Part shown: positions 42,832 to 51,776 of the stretch, one piece after another | Layout of the letters: the number at the start of each line of letters is the position of its first letter | Numbering within the stretch: position 1 is the stretch's first letter | Assembly: GCF_004803895.1 (NCBI RefSeq) | Contig: NZ_CP021978.1 | Location: 4,650,001-4,714,000 of the forward strand | From: Streptomyces hawaiiensis | GTDB taxonomy: Bacteria > Actinomycetota > Actinomycetes > Streptomycetales > Streptomycetaceae | Direction: 5' to 3' | Length of the DNA stretch: 64,000 nt | Program-made: the position numbers and the translations under genes | Notes under the pieces: model-generated | The model's input: only the letters and a program-made list of their open reading frames with translations | Told to the model about the DNA's origin: nothing | Databases searched by the model: none

Positions 42832-43359
42832 ATGCTCACGACCCTGAACACCTCCTACACCGACACGCGCGCGGCCGATCTCGCGTGGGCCCTGGGGCGC
42901 GAGCCGCTTCCCGCACTGGCCGCGCTCGACCTCGAACTGGCGGACACCAAACTGCAGTTGCGACTCCTCGGCGCATCCCACCAGGTCCTGCTGGAGGAGG
43001 AGCGGGGCATCTGCTCGGAGACGGTGGCGTGCATCGCGGGCAGCAGTACTCCGCTTCCGCTCGGCGTCGCCAAGCGGGTGGGCGACTGGGAGTACGAGTT
43101 CGCGGCCCGGGTCGAGGTCCTCTCGCCCGGCTCCTTCGCGGGCCGCGCCCAGGAGTTGCTGGCCCTCGTCTCCGACCATCCGCACGGCCTCGCCGGCGTC
43201 TTCCCCGGCAGCCCGTACGCCTTCACGGCCCTGCTCGCCCAGCACCACCAGGGGCAGGTGCACTGGCGGACCTGGCACGCCTATCCGCAGGACGGGCACT
43301 TGGTGGCGACCCGCACCAAGGTGGGTGTGCGCGTACCGGCGGCGGCCTTCGTCAACTGA
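42832..43359 (+). CDS. DUF2617 protein
   Basis: A 175-aa protein from ATG 42832 with GGAG 7 nt upstream. It matches the DUF2617 pattern as I know it: TLNTSYTDTRAADLAWALG at the start, HQVLLEEERGICSETVAC, YEFAARVEVLSPGSFAGRA, HGLAGVFPGSPYAFTALLA and WRTWHAYPQDGHLVATRTKV at the end. No catalytic residues are known. The next gene, encoding the spermidine-synthase-like protein, starts 156 bp downstream on the same strand, a conserved actinobacterial neighbourhood. Confidence 0.82.
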   Translation: MLTTLNTSYTDTRAADLAWALGREPLPALAALDLELADTKLQLRLLGASHQVLLEEERGICSETVACIAGSSTPLPLGVAKRVGDWEYEFAARVEVLSPGSFAGRAQELLALVSDHPHGLAGVFPGSPYAFTALLAQHHQGQVHWRTWHAYPQDGHLVATRTKVGVRVPAAAFVN

Positions 43360-43515
43360 CCCGGCCCACCCACCGCTTCCCGGCCGACCGACCGCTTCCC
43401 GGCCGACCGAACCGCATGCGGCGAACCGAATCTCGTACCGATATCCGGCCTCTGTAAACCAGCACCACACGTGTGGGTGACGAACCGCAGTCGAAGCGTG
43501 ACGTAACGTCGCAGC

Positions 43516-45171
43516 GTGATCGAGCCGCAAGCGCCCGCCCCGCCCGGTTGCCCGCCGCCCTGGAGCGACCCGGGCGCACCCGGCGGCACGGCGCGCCTGC
43601 CCGTCCGGCCCGGCACCGGACGGTTCCTGGTCCTCGCGGGCGTGTTCGTCTGCGCGGCCTGCGGACTCGTGTACGAACTGGAACTCGTCGCGCTCGCCTC
43701 GTACTTGATGGGCGACTCCGTCACCCAGGCATCCGTCGTGCTGTCCGTCATGGTCTTCGCGATGGGCATCGGCTCCCTCGCCGCGAAGCGGCTGCGTCCG
43801 CTCGCGGCAGCCGGCTTCGGCGCCGTCGAGGCCGGCCTGGCACTCGTCGGCGGGTGCAGCGCGATGGCCCTGTACGCGGTGTTCGCCTGGACCGGCGACT
43901 GGGGCGGGATGTGGGCCAACGGGCCGCGCTGCCTGCTGGTCGCCTTCTCCCTCGCCACCGGGCTGCTCATCGGCGCCGAGGTTCCGCTGCTGATGGAGCT
44001 GATCCAGCGCATCCGCCGCCAGGACGCGGGCGGCGCGGTGGCCGACCTGTCCGCCGCCGACTACGTCGGAGCCCTCGTCGGCGGCCTCGCCTTCCCCTTC
44101 CTCCTCCTGCCGTTCCTCGGGCAGCTGACCGGGACCCTGCTCACCGGCGCGGTCAACGCGGTGGTCGGCGGGGCGCTGGTGCTCGGCCTGTTCCGCCGGG
44201 ACCTGACCCGGCGCGCCCGGTGGCTGCTGCTGCTCGGCAACGCCCTCGTCCTCGCGATCCTCGCCTCGGCGGCCGTCCTCGTCGACGACTTCGAACGGGC
44301 CGCGCGGCAGGCGGTGTACGGCGGGGACGTCCGCGTGGCGCTCCAGACCGGCGTGCAGGAGGTCGTCCTCACCGGTGGCACGCACGGGCGGCCCCTCGAC
44401 CTGTTCCTCGACGGCCGGCTGCGGGTCAGCGGACGCGACGAGCCGCGCTACCACGAGGCCCTCGTCCACCCGGCGATGAGCGGGCCGCACGCCCGCGTGC
44501 TGATCCTCGGCGGCGGGGACGGCCTCGCCGTACGCGAGGTGCTGCGCCACCCCGGGGTGGACCGGGTCGACGTCGTCGAACTCGACGCGGAGGTGGTCCG
44601 GCTGGCCCGCACCGACCCGGCCCTGTCCGCGCTCAACCAGCACGCGTTCGGCGACCCGCGGGTGCGGGTGACGACCGAGGACGCCTTCGGCTGGCTGCGC
44701 GGGGCGGCCCCGGCGACCTACGACGTGGTCGTCTCGGATCTGCCCGACCCGGGGATCACGGCGAGTACGAAGCTGTACTCGCAGGAGTTCTACGGGCTGG
44801 CGCGGCGCGTGCTGGCCCCCGGCGGCCGGCTCGTGGTGCACGCCGGGCCGGTCGCGGCCGGCCCCCGGGCGTACTGGACGGTCGAGGCGACAGTGCGCGC
44901 GGCCGGTTTCCGCACCGCCCCGTACCGCACGGGCGGCCGTCACACCGCGTTCGCCGCCGGGCCCGACCGCACCCCCGCCGACCGCTCCCGGGCGCCCCGG
45001 GGCTGGGGTTTCGTCCTGGCCGCCCGCACAGAGCCGCGGCTGCGGCTCGACCCGGACGGTCCGCGGCCGAGTGTCCTCACCGAGGCGTCCCTCGCCGCCG
45101 GGGAGCGGGCGGCGCGCAGAACGCGGATCGCCGGGTTGCCGGCGTCGACGCTGGTGCATCCGCGGTACTGA
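43516..45171 (+). CDS. Membrane-anchored spermidine-synthase-like protein
   Basis: A 551-aa protein from GTG 43516. About seven membrane spans (residues ~35-260, for example FLVLAGVFVCAACGLVYELE) precede a Rossmann methyltransferase-like domain. LFLDGRLRVSGRDEPRYHEAL, VLILGGGDGLAVREVL, VDVVELDAEVV and YDVVVSDLPDPG are the polyamine-aminopropyltransferase motifs. HP in YHEALVHPAM matches the family gate. Such fusions (SpeE-like with N-terminal membrane domain) are common in actinobacteria. Whether they make spermidine or another product is not known. Confidence 0.88.
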   Translation: MIEPQAPAPPGCPPPWSDPGAPGGTARLPVRPGTGRFLVLAGVFVCAACGLVYELELVALASYLMGDSVTQASVVLSVMVFAMGIGSLAAKRLRPLAAAGFGAVEAGLALVGGCSAMALYAVFAWTGDWGGMWANGPRCLLVAFSLATGLLIGAEVPLLMELIQRIRRQDAGGAVADLSAADYVGALVGGLAFPFLLLPFLGQLTGTLLTGAVNAVVGGALVLGLFRRDLTRRARWLLLLGNALVLAILASAAVLVDDFERAARQAVYGGDVRVALQTGVQEVVLTGGTHGRPLDLFLDGRLRVSGRDEPRYHEALVHPAMSGPHARVLILGGGDGLAVREVLRHPGVDRVDVVELDAEVVRLARTDPALSALNQHAFGDPRVRVTTEDAFGWLRGAAPATYDVVVSDLPDPGITASTKLYSQEFYGLARRVLAPGGRLVVHAGPVAAGPRAYWTVEATVRAAGFRTAPYRTGGRHTAFAAGPDRTPADRSRAPRGWGFVLAARTEPRLRLDPDGPRPSVLTEASLAAGERAARRTRIAGLPASTLVHPRY

Positions 45172-45288
45172 GGGGCCGGGGCCGGGGCCGTCGGGCGGGC
45201 CGGGAGGATACGCCTGGTGGGGGTGGATCGGGGGCGAATCCCTCAGGCGGGGGTGCGTTTCGGGCTGTGCTGGGTAGAGTCCGTCGAC

Positions 45289-46091
45289 ATGGAGCACGAG
45301 GTGTTCGTTCCGGTTCCGGCCGAGCGGCTCAGGGAGGTACTGGACGACCCCGCGCGGGTCGCCCGGGCTGTTCCCGGGCTCCAGCAGGACGCCGGCGCCG
45401 AGCCCGTCGCCGGGCGGCTGAAGATCCGGGTCGGCAGCCACTCCGTCACCTACCGGGGTGCCGTACGGGTCTCCCGGCGGGGCGACGACGCGTACGAAGT
45501 CGAGGGCGAGGCGGAGGAGTCGCGCGGCAGCGGCACGGTCAAGCTCACCCTGCGGATCGTCCTGCGCGAGGCGGAGGACGGCTGCACCGTCGTGTACGAC
45601 GGCACGGCGTCCGCGGACGGACGGATCAAGGACCTCCCCGCGGAGGCGGTGGAGGGTGCCGTCACCCGGCTGATGAACCGTTTCGCGGAGCACCTGGCCG
45701 CGGCGGCCACGGACGCGGGCGACGCTGGTGCGGACGACGCGGGTGCGCGGGCGGAGGCCGGGGAGAAGGCCCCTTCCGACCCCGGTCTCACCGAGGAAAC
45801 CCCGGCCCCGAGCGCCCCTCCGTCTTCGGCTCCGACGTCCCGTCCTCCTCCCACGGACCCGTGGACGAGGAGGACGAGGAGGACATCGCCGAAGCGGCGC
45901 ACGCGCGGCGGACCATGATCGGCCGCAGCGCCGAGGAGGTCGACCACGCCCCTCCGCGCGGCCGGTACGCCCCCGTGCCCGCGCCGCAGACCGTGACGTC
46001 CCCGGCCCCGCTGCGTTGGGCGGCCCCCGCGGCGGCACTGGCCCTGGCGTCGGCCATCGTGGCGGTCCGGGCCCTGCGTCGACGCCGCTGA
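45289..46091 (+). pseudogene. SRPBCC (CoxG-like) protein with frameshift
   Basis: The N-terminal frame starts at ATG 45289 (EHEVFVPVPAERLREVLDDP) and carries an SRPBCC lipid-binding fold (residues ~1-145; VTRLMNRFAEHLAAAA at the last helix). It then enters a Pro/Ser linker and ends at 45918 in an implausible Arg/Pro/Thr tail. The -1 frame from about 45815 gives the expected continuation: DEEDEEDIAEAAHARRTMIG, RYAPVPAPQTVTS and a C-terminal membrane span AAALALASAIVAVRALRRRR, stopping at 46091. The gene therefore appears shifted by one base in the linker. This could be a mutation, a sequencing error or recoding. The intact product would be a membrane-tethered CoxG-like protein. Confidence 0.7.
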
Positions 46092-46178
46092 GCGCCGTCG
46101 CGGGCTGGGCGCCGGGCGCCGGGTGTCAAGTGCCGGTTCGGCCGGTGCGTATCGGCGTCGGACGGTGTTGGGCGCTGC

Positions 46179-46207
46179 CGCGTGCCGCGTGCCGCGTGCC
46201 GCGTGCC
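46179..46207. repeat. Heptamer tandem repeat A
   Basis: The unit TGCCGCG/CGTGCCG is repeated about four times with no interruption, followed by two copies of the 14-bp unit GGACGCAGGGTGCC. Confidence 0.8.
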
Positions 46208-46283
46208 GGACGCAGGGTGCCGGACGCAGGGTGCCGGGTGCCGGTTCGGCCGGAGCGCATCGCCGCTGGATGCCGTTGAGCGC

Positions 46284-46353
46284 TGCCGCCTGCCGCCTGC
46301 CGCCTGCCGCCTGCCGCCTGTCGCCTGCCGCCTGCCGCCTGCCGCCTGCCGCC
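46284..46353. repeat. Heptamer tandem repeat B, ten copies
   Basis: Ten consecutive TGCCGCC units, one of them TGTCGCC. A 7-bp period would shift frame if translated, and the region is non-coding. Slippage would make it a variable-number locus. Confidence 0.92.
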
Positions 46354-46513
46354 CACTGCCGCTGCCGCGTGCCGGTTCGGGCAGTGCGTGTCCGCGGCGG
46401 ACGTCGCTGAGCCGTTCCGGGCGTCGCCGGACACCCCGCGCGGGCCGGGCAGACATGGCCGAAGGAGCCCGCAACCGGTGAGTGCCTCTTGATCACCGCA
46501 GTAGGGTCGTCCT

Positions 46514-47302
46514 GTGAGTGACGAAGACATCACGCTGACCGCGGGTGACGCGGAGGTGACCGTGCAGCCGGGCAACGGCGGCCGGGTCGGAGGGCTGCGG
46601 ATCGGCGGCGTCGAACTGCTCCGCCAGGGCGAGCGGTTCGGGTGCTTCCCGATGGTGCCGTGGTGCGGACGGATCCGGGACGGGCGGTTCCTGGACGGCG
46701 CCGAGGTGCGGCAGATGCCCCTCAACGCCCCGCCCCACGCCATCCACGGCACCGCCCGCGACGGCGCCTGGCGCACCGCCCGCACGAGCACGGACGAGGC
46801 CGTCCTCACGTACGACCTCGGCGACCCCTGGCCCCACCCGGGCCGCGTCACCCAGGTCGTCGCCCTCACCGGGGACGCGCTGACGCTGACCATGTCCGTC
46901 GAGACGTACGAGTCGTCCTTCCCGGCGCAGATCGGCTGGCACCCCTGGTTCAACCGCAACCTCGGCGGCGAGGACGTGACCCTCGACTTCGACCCCGCCT
47001 GGCAGGAGGAGCGCGGCGACGACCACCTGCCCACGGGCAACCGCCTCGACCCGAAGCCCGGCCCCTGGGACGACTGCTTCGGCATGCCCGGCGGCGTCGA
47101 GGCGACCCTCACCTGGCCCGGTCAGCTGGAGCTGAAGGTGAGCAGCCGCGAGGAGTGGGTCGTCGTCTACGACGAGCAGGAGGAGGCCGTGTGCGTGGAG
47201 CCGCAGACCGGCCCGCCCAACGGGCTCAACACCATGCCGCGCCTGGTCACGCCCCTGGAGCCGCTGGAGGCCACCACCACCTGGAGCTGGCGCCGCCTCT
47301 AA
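46514..47302 (+). CDS. Aldose 1-epimerase family protein
   Basis: A 262-aa galactose-mutarotase-like protein from GTG 46514. It shows VQPGNGGRVGGLRIGGVELL, CFPMVPWCGRIRDGRFL, HAIHGTARDGAW with the active-site His, and QIGWHPWFNR with the second His. VCVEPQTGPPNGLNT carries the catalytic Glu. All key residues are present, so it should interconvert sugar anomers. It is 10 bp upstream of pyrE and may share a transcript, though the pathways are not obviously linked. Confidence 0.9.
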   Translation: MSDEDITLTAGDAEVTVQPGNGGRVGGLRIGGVELLRQGERFGCFPMVPWCGRIRDGRFLDGAEVRQMPLNAPPHAIHGTARDGAWRTARTSTDEAVLTYDLGDPWPHPGRVTQVVALTGDALTLTMSVETYESSFPAQIGWHPWFNRNLGGEDVTLDFDPAWQEERGDDHLPTGNRLDPKPGPWDDCFGMPGGVEATLTWPGQLELKVSSREEWVVVYDEQEEAVCVEPQTGPPNGLNTMPRLVTPLEPLEATTTWSWRRL

Positions 47303-47312
47303 GCTGGGCGCC

Positions 47313-47861
47313 ATGACGGACACTCGTGGCGCGCTGCTGCAGCAGATCAAGGACAAGGCCGTGGTGCACGGCAAGGTGACCCTGTCGTCGGGTCTCGAGG
47401 CCGACTACTACGTCGACCTCCGCCGCATCACGCTCGACGGCGAGGCCGCCCCGCTGGTCGGCCAGGTGCTGCTCGACCTGACCGAGGAGCTCGAGTTCGA
47501 CGCGGTCGGCGGGCTCACCATGGGCGCCGACCCGGTCGCCGCCGCCATGCTGCACGCGGCCGCCGCGCGCGGGAAGCGCCTGGACGCCTTCGTCGTACGC
47601 AAGGCCGCGAAGGCGCACGGCCTGCAGCGGCGCGTCGAGGGCCCGGACATCGCGGGCCGCCGCGTGCTGGTCGTCGAGGACACCTCCACCACCGGCGGCT
47701 CCCCGCTCACCGCCGTCGAGGCCGTGCGCGAGGCCGGGGCCGAGGTCGTCGCCGTCGCGACCATCGTCGACCGGGCGACCGGTGCCGCCGAGAAGATCCA
47801 GGAGGGCGCCGGGGTGCCGTACCTCTTCGCCTTCTCCAAGGACGAGCTGGGCCTCGACTGA
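47313..47861 (+). CDS. pyrE: Orotate phosphoribosyltransferase
   Basis: A 182-aa type I phosphoribosyltransferase. It shows VHGKVTLSSGLEADYYVDLR (orotate site), GGLTMGADPVAAAM, VVRKAAKAHGLQRRVEG with the catalytic Lys-Lys loop, and the PRPP motif VLVVEDTSTTGGSPL. It forms orotidine monophosphate in pyrimidine synthesis. The start codon is ATG 47313 and the length is normal. The rest of the pyr operon is not here, which is usual for Streptomyces pyrE beside fba. Confidence 0.95.
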   Translation: MTDTRGALLQQIKDKAVVHGKVTLSSGLEADYYVDLRRITLDGEAAPLVGQVLLDLTEELEFDAVGGLTMGADPVAAAMLHAAAARGKRLDAFVVRKAAKAHGLQRRVEGPDIAGRRVLVVEDTSTTGGSPLTAVEAVREAGAEVVAVATIVDRATGAAEKIQEGAGVPYLFAFSKDELGLD

Positions 47862-47998
47862 CCAGGGCGTGGACGGTGGCCTGGACCTTCCGGCCAAGTC
47901 TGGAAAGATGGGGCCGACGATGACGTCGCACCCCAAGGTCTAGGTCAGGGCCGTTAGACACAGCAGTACGTCAACCCGCAGATACAAGGAGCGGACGC

Positions 47999-49021
47999 AT
48001 GCCCATCGCAACTCCCGAGGTCTACAACGAGATGCTGGACCGGGCGAAGGCAGGAAAGTTCGCCTACCCGGCCATCAACGTGACCTCCACCCAGACCCTG
48101 CACGCGGCCCTGCGCGGTTTCGCTGAGGCGGAGAGCGACGGCATCGTCCAGATCTCCACGGGTGGCGCCGAGTTCCTGGGCGGTCAGTACAGCAAGGACA
48201 TGGTGACCGGCGCGGTCGCCCTGGCCGAGTTCGCGCACATCGTCGCCGAGAAGTACCCGGTGAACATCGCGCTGCACACCGACCACTGCCCCAAGGACAA
48301 GCTCGACGGGTACGTACGTCCGCTGCTGGCGCTCTCCAAGAAGCGCGTCGACGCCGGTCTCGCCCCGCTCTTCCAGTCGCACATGTGGGACGGCTCCGCC
48401 GAGACCCTCGCCGACAACCTCTCCATCGCCCAGGAACTGCTGGAGCAGGCCCGCGCCGCGAAGATCATCCTCGAGGTGGAGATCACCCCGACCGGTGGCG
48501 AGGAGGACGGCGTCACCCACGAGATCAACGACTCCCTCTACACCACGGTCGACGACGCGATCCGCACCGCCGAGGCCCTCGGCCTGGGCGAGAAGGGCCG
48601 CTACCTGCTCGCCGCGTCCTTCGGCAACGTGCACGGCGTGTACAAGCCGGGCAACGTCGTCCTGCGCCCCGAGCTGCTGAAGGAGCTGAACGAGGGCGTC
48701 GCCGCCAAGTTCGGCAAGGGTTCCCCGTTCGACTTCGTCTTCCACGGCGGTTCCGGCTCCACGGAGGCGGAGATCCGCACCGCTCTGGAGAACGGCGTCG
48801 TGAAGATGAACATCGACACGGACACCCAGTACGCGTTCACGCGCCCGGTCGCCGACCACATGCTCCGCAACTACGACGGTGTCCTGAAGGTCGACGGCGA
48901 GGTCGGCAACAAGAAGACCTACGACCCGCGCACCTGGGGCAAGCTGGCCGAGGCCTCCATGTCCGCGCGCGTCGTCGAGGCCTGCGGCAACCTGCGCTCG
49001 ACCGGCACGAAGCTCAAGTAG
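47999..49021 (+). CDS. fba: Class II fructose-bisphosphate aldolase
   Basis: A 340-aa zinc-dependent aldolase from ATG 47999 with AAGGAG upstream. The N-terminus is MPIATPEVYNEMLDRAK. The zinc and catalytic residues lie in ALHTDHCPKDK, ILEVEITPTGGEEDG, GNVHGVYKPG and FHGGSGSTEAEI. NIDTDTQYAFTRP binds phosphate. It cleaves fructose 1,6-bisphosphate in glycolysis and gluconeogenesis. It sits 137 bp after pyrE with its own leader, and a terminator follows directly. Confidence 0.97.
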   Translation: MPIATPEVYNEMLDRAKAGKFAYPAINVTSTQTLHAALRGFAEAESDGIVQISTGGAEFLGGQYSKDMVTGAVALAEFAHIVAEKYPVNIALHTDHCPKDKLDGYVRPLLALSKKRVDAGLAPLFQSHMWDGSAETLADNLSIAQELLEQARAAKIILEVEITPTGGEEDGVTHEINDSLYTTVDDAIRTAEALGLGEKGRYLLAASFGNVHGVYKPGNVVLRPELLKELNEGVAAKFGKGSPFDFVFHGGSGSTEAEIRTALENGVVKMNIDTDTQYAFTRPVADHMLRNYDGVLKVDGEVGNKKTYDPRTWGKLAEASMSARVVEACGNLRSTGTKLK

Positions 49022-49040
49022 TCCCGGTTCGCCCGCGTCG

Positions 49041-49068
49041 AGCCCGGCACCTCCTGGGGTGCCGGGCT
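49041..49068 (+). terminator. Terminator after fba
   Basis: An 11-bp stem AGCCCGGCACC / GGTGCCGGGCT with loop TCCTGG, followed by CTTCC. It lies 19 bp after the fba stop and 18 bp before the MFS start. Confidence 0.88.
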
Positions 49069-49086
49069 CTTCCGTATGCTCCCCAC

Positions 49087-50556
49087 ATGCCCGATGTCCG
49101 GTTGGCCTCACCGCAGGGCAAGTGGGTCCTGCTCACCACCGTCCTCGGCTCCGGCATGGCGATGCTGGACTCGACCGTCGTCAACGTCGCGCTGCCGCGC
49201 ATCGGCCGCGATCTCGACGCGAACCTGTCCGCCCTGCAGTGGACGGTCAACGCCTACATGGTCACGCTGGCCGGACTGATCCTGCTGGGCGGGGCCCTGG
49301 GGGACCGCTTCGGGCGGCGGAAGGTGTTCGTCGTCGGCGTGGTGTGGTTCGCGGTGGCGTCGCTGCTGTGCGGGATCGCGCCGAACGCCGGGACGCTGAT
49401 CGCCGCGCGGGCCCTGCAAGGGGTGGGCGGTGCGCTGCTCACGCCCGGGTCGCTGGCGCTGATCCAGGCGTCCTTCCATCCCGACGACCGGGGACGGGCG
49501 GTGGGCCTGTGGTCCGGCTTCGGCGGGATCGGGGCGGCGGTCGGGCCGTTCGTCGGCGGCTGGCTGGTGGACGGGCCCGGCTGGCGGTGGGTGTTCCTGC
49601 TGAACGTGCCGTTGGCGCTGCTGTGCGTGCCGGTCGCCCTACGGCACGTTCCCGAGTCGGGTGGGGGAGAGCGGGCGCACGGGCGGTTCGACGTGCTCGG
49701 GGCCGTGCTGGGGGCGCTGGCGCTCGCGCTGGTGACGTACGCGCTGATCGAGGCCGGCGGGGGCGGTCCTGTGGTGGCGGTCTCGGCGGTGGCCGGGCTG
49801 GCCGCGGCCGTCGCGTTCGTGGTCGTCGAGCGGCGCAGGCCCGATCCGATGATGCCGCCGGACATCTTCGCTTCCCGGCAGTTCACGGCCGTCAACCTCG
49901 TCACGCTGTGTGTGTACGCGGCCCTCGGCGGGTTCTTCTTCCTCGCCGCGCTCCAGCTCCAGGTGGTCGTGGGTTACTCGGCCCTCGCGGCCGGTACGGC
50001 GCTGCTGCCGACGACCGTGCTGATGCTGCTGCTGTCCGCGCGGTCCGGGGAGCTGGCCGACCGGATCGGGCCGCGGATCCCGCTGACGGTGGGGCCGCTG
50101 CTGTGCGCGGCCGGGATGCTCCTGATGTTGCGGGTCGGGCCGGGTGCGTCCTACTCGGCCGATGTGCTGCCGGCGCTGATGGTGCTCGGGCTGGGCATGG
50201 TCACGCTGGTGGCGCCGCTGACGGCGACGGTGCTGGGCTCGGTGAGCGTGGTGCGGGCCGGGCTGGCCAGCGGCATCAACAACGCGGCGGCCCGGGCGGC
50301 GGGTCTGATGGCGGTGGCGGCGCTGCCGCTGCTGGCCGGGATGGGGGAGGAGGCGTACCGGGAGCCGGCCGCCTTCGACGCCGCGTTCGGGAAGGCGATG
50401 GGGTGGTGTGCGGGGGCGCTGGTGGCGGGCGCGGTGATCGCGGCCGCGGTGGTGCGCAGACCGCCGCCGGACTGCAAGCGGCCGGAGTGCCTGCGGCAGG
50501 GCGGCGTGACGGCACCGCCGCTGGAGGGGGAGCCGGTACGGGAAAAGTTGCCCTAG
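49087..50556 (+). CDS. MFS exporter, DHA2 (EmrB/QacA) family
   Basis: A 489-aa drug:H+ antiporter-like protein from ATG 49087 with about 14 spans. Motif D1 appears as MLDSTVVNVALPRIGRDL, motif A as GGALGDRFGRRKVF, and motif C as GGIGAAVGPFVGGWLVDGPG. The C-terminal tail holds two Cys (DCKRPECLR). These transporters export drugs or secondary metabolites. No regulator lies alongside, so the substrate is unknown. A 650-bp repeat-rich spacer follows. Confidence 0.9.
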   Translation: MPDVRLASPQGKWVLLTTVLGSGMAMLDSTVVNVALPRIGRDLDANLSALQWTVNAYMVTLAGLILLGGALGDRFGRRKVFVVGVVWFAVASLLCGIAPNAGTLIAARALQGVGGALLTPGSLALIQASFHPDDRGRAVGLWSGFGGIGAAVGPFVGGWLVDGPGWRWVFLLNVPLALLCVPVALRHVPESGGGERAHGRFDVLGAVLGALALALVTYALIEAGGGGPVVAVSAVAGLAAAVAFVVVERRRPDPMMPPDIFASRQFTAVNLVTLCVYAALGGFFFLAALQLQVVVGYSALAAGTALLPTTVLMLLLSARSGELADRIGPRIPLTVGPLLCAAGMLLMLRVGPGASYSADVLPALMVLGLGMVTLVAPLTATVLGSVSVVRAGLASGINNAAARAAGLMAVAALPLLAGMGEEAYREPAAFDAAFGKAMGWCAGALVAGAVIAAAVVRRPPPDCKRPECLRQGGVTAPPLEGEPVREKLP

Positions 50557-51211
50557 CCCCATCCGCCCGGCGTCGCGCCGTCCGCCGTCCGGCCTGGCAT
50601 TGTGCCGGCTGTCGTCCGGCTTGGCGTTGTGGCGGCTGTCGTCCGGCTTGGCGTTGTGCCGGCTGTCGTCCGGCTTGGCGTTGTGCCGTCCGCCGTCCGG
50701 CCTGGCGTTGTGGCGGTCCGGTCCGGCCCTGGCGTAGCCGTCTGGCCCGGCTCTGGCGTAGCCGTCTGGCGCGTCCGGTCCGGCTCTGACGTACCCGTCT
50801 CGCCCCCCTGGCCCCTCTGGCCCGTCTGGTCGGGCGCTGGCGTGGTCGCCTGGCCGTCTGGCGCGGCGTTGTGCTGGCCGGTCCGACCCGGCCTTGTGAG
50901 GGTTGCTGTCCGGCCCGGCCCTGGGGGAGTCGTCTGGCCCGTCCGGTCCGGCCCTGGCGTAGTGGCCTGGTCCGTCCGTCCGGGCCGGCGTTGTCCTGGC
51001 CGTCGTCCGGCCTGGACGTGTGGGTCGTTGTCCGGTCCGGCCTGGGGTAGCCGTCTGGCCCGTCCCGTCCGGGCCTGGCCGCCTGGCCCTGCCCCGGCGC
51101 GCCGGTCGTCCGGCCCCGTCGTGGTCGTCAATCCGGCCTGTCCTGGAAGTCGTCCGGCCGATCCCCCCGCCCGCTGCGCTGCACCGGTCGGCATGGCGCA
51201 GACTTGACCTC
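50557..51211. other. Repeat-rich spacer, 655 bp
   Basis: The 5' part contains the 27-bp array. The rest is degenerate GTCCGGCCTGGCGT-type sequence of the same flavour. Both strands stay open over long stretches, but the translations are low-complexity (PDDSRHNAK repeats on the minus strand, Val/Arg/Gly repeats on the plus), with no Shine-Dalgarno-led start. I regard it as non-coding. Confidence 0.6.
50580..50714. repeat. 27-bp tandem repeat, five units
   Basis: Units start at 50580, 50607, 50634, 50661 and 50688. The central three are nearly identical (GGCTGTCGTCCGGCTTGGCG core); the outer two are divergent. There are no unique spacers. It is a minisatellite-like locus. Confidence 0.9.
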
Positions 51212-51625
51212 ATGTCCATTCACGAGAACCTTCTCGGGGGCCCGCCCCCGACCCATCTCCCCGACGACCCCGGCCCGCGGGAAATGCTCGCGTCGGGTGC
51301 CGCGCCCGCCGAGGTCGCCGGTGCGCACCCCACCTCCTCGCTCGCCTGGGCGCAGCTCGCCGACGAGGCGTTCGAGCGCGGCGCGGCCGTGGAGTCGTAC
51401 GCCTACGCCCGCACGGGCTACCACCGCGGTCTGGACGCCCTGCGCCGCAGCGGCTGGAAGGGCCACGGACCGGTGCCGTGGGAGCACGAGCCGAACCGTG
51501 GCTTCCTGCGCGCCCTGCACGCCCTCGCCCGCGCCGCGCAGGCGATCGGCGAGCAGGAGGAGTACGAGCGCTGCTCCCAGTTCCTGAAGGACTCCTCGCC
51601 GACGGCGGCGCAGGTCCTGGGCTGA
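51212..51625 (+). CDS. DUF3151 protein
   Basis: A 137-aa protein from ATG 51212 (SIHENLLGGPPPTHLPDDPG). The conserved body includes ASGAAPAEVAGAHPTSSLAW, ALADEA-type helix AQLADEAFERGAAVESYAYA, RTGYHRGLDALRRSGWKGHG and PVPWEHEPNRGFLRALHALA, the DUF3151 pattern. All-alpha, TPR-like in feel; function unknown. As I recall it accompanies fba in many actinobacteria. A 7-bp hairpin at 51646-51670 ends it. Confidence 0.85.
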   Translation: MSIHENLLGGPPPTHLPDDPGPREMLASGAAPAEVAGAHPTSSLAWAQLADEAFERGAAVESYAYARTGYHRGLDALRRSGWKGHGPVPWEHEPNRGFLRALHALARAAQAIGEQEEYERCSQFLKDSSPTAAQVLG

Positions 51626-51645
51626 GAACACGGTCCGTGCACGCG

Positions 51646-51670
51646 AGGCCCGTCCGCGAAAGGCGGGCCT
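51646..51670 (+). terminator. Terminator after DUF3151
   Basis: AGGCCCG (51646-51652) pairs with CGGGCCT (51664-51670) across an 11-nt loop, followed by TGCGGTTTC. Confidence 0.6.
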
Positions 51671-51776
51671 TGCGGTTTCGGGGGACGATTGCGGAAGATG
51701 CCCCTGGGGACCGGGGCCCCCGTGTCGGATTCGGCAGGGGCGGACCGCTACCCGGAGTTATACGCAGGAGACAGCG

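Larger units (their letters stand above)
46092..46513. other. Intergenic region rich in 7-bp repeats
   Basis: This holds heptamer arrays at 46179-46207 and 46284-46353 and further GTGCCGG-type units between them. No gene is supported. Arginine/alanine-rich frames across it are repeat artefacts. Confidence 0.6.

Noticed and set aside
42529..46038. A 1169-residue minus-strand open frame
   Set aside because: It runs antisense to three recognised genes, is dominated by Arg/Pro/Gly and has no family motif; high GC keeps opposite frames open.
46092..46513. Small Arg/Ala/Cys-rich proteins over the heptamer repeats
   Set aside because: All frames are open because of the repeats; none has a ribosome-binding site or conserved feature.
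50580..50714. Possible CRISPR array
   Set aside because: The units are directly adjacent with no unique spacers and no cas genes are nearby; it is a tandem repeat.
49639..51219. A 526-residue minus-strand protein over the 27-bp repeats
   Set aside because: Its second half is antisense to the MFS gene and its first half is repeat-derived low-complexity sequence.
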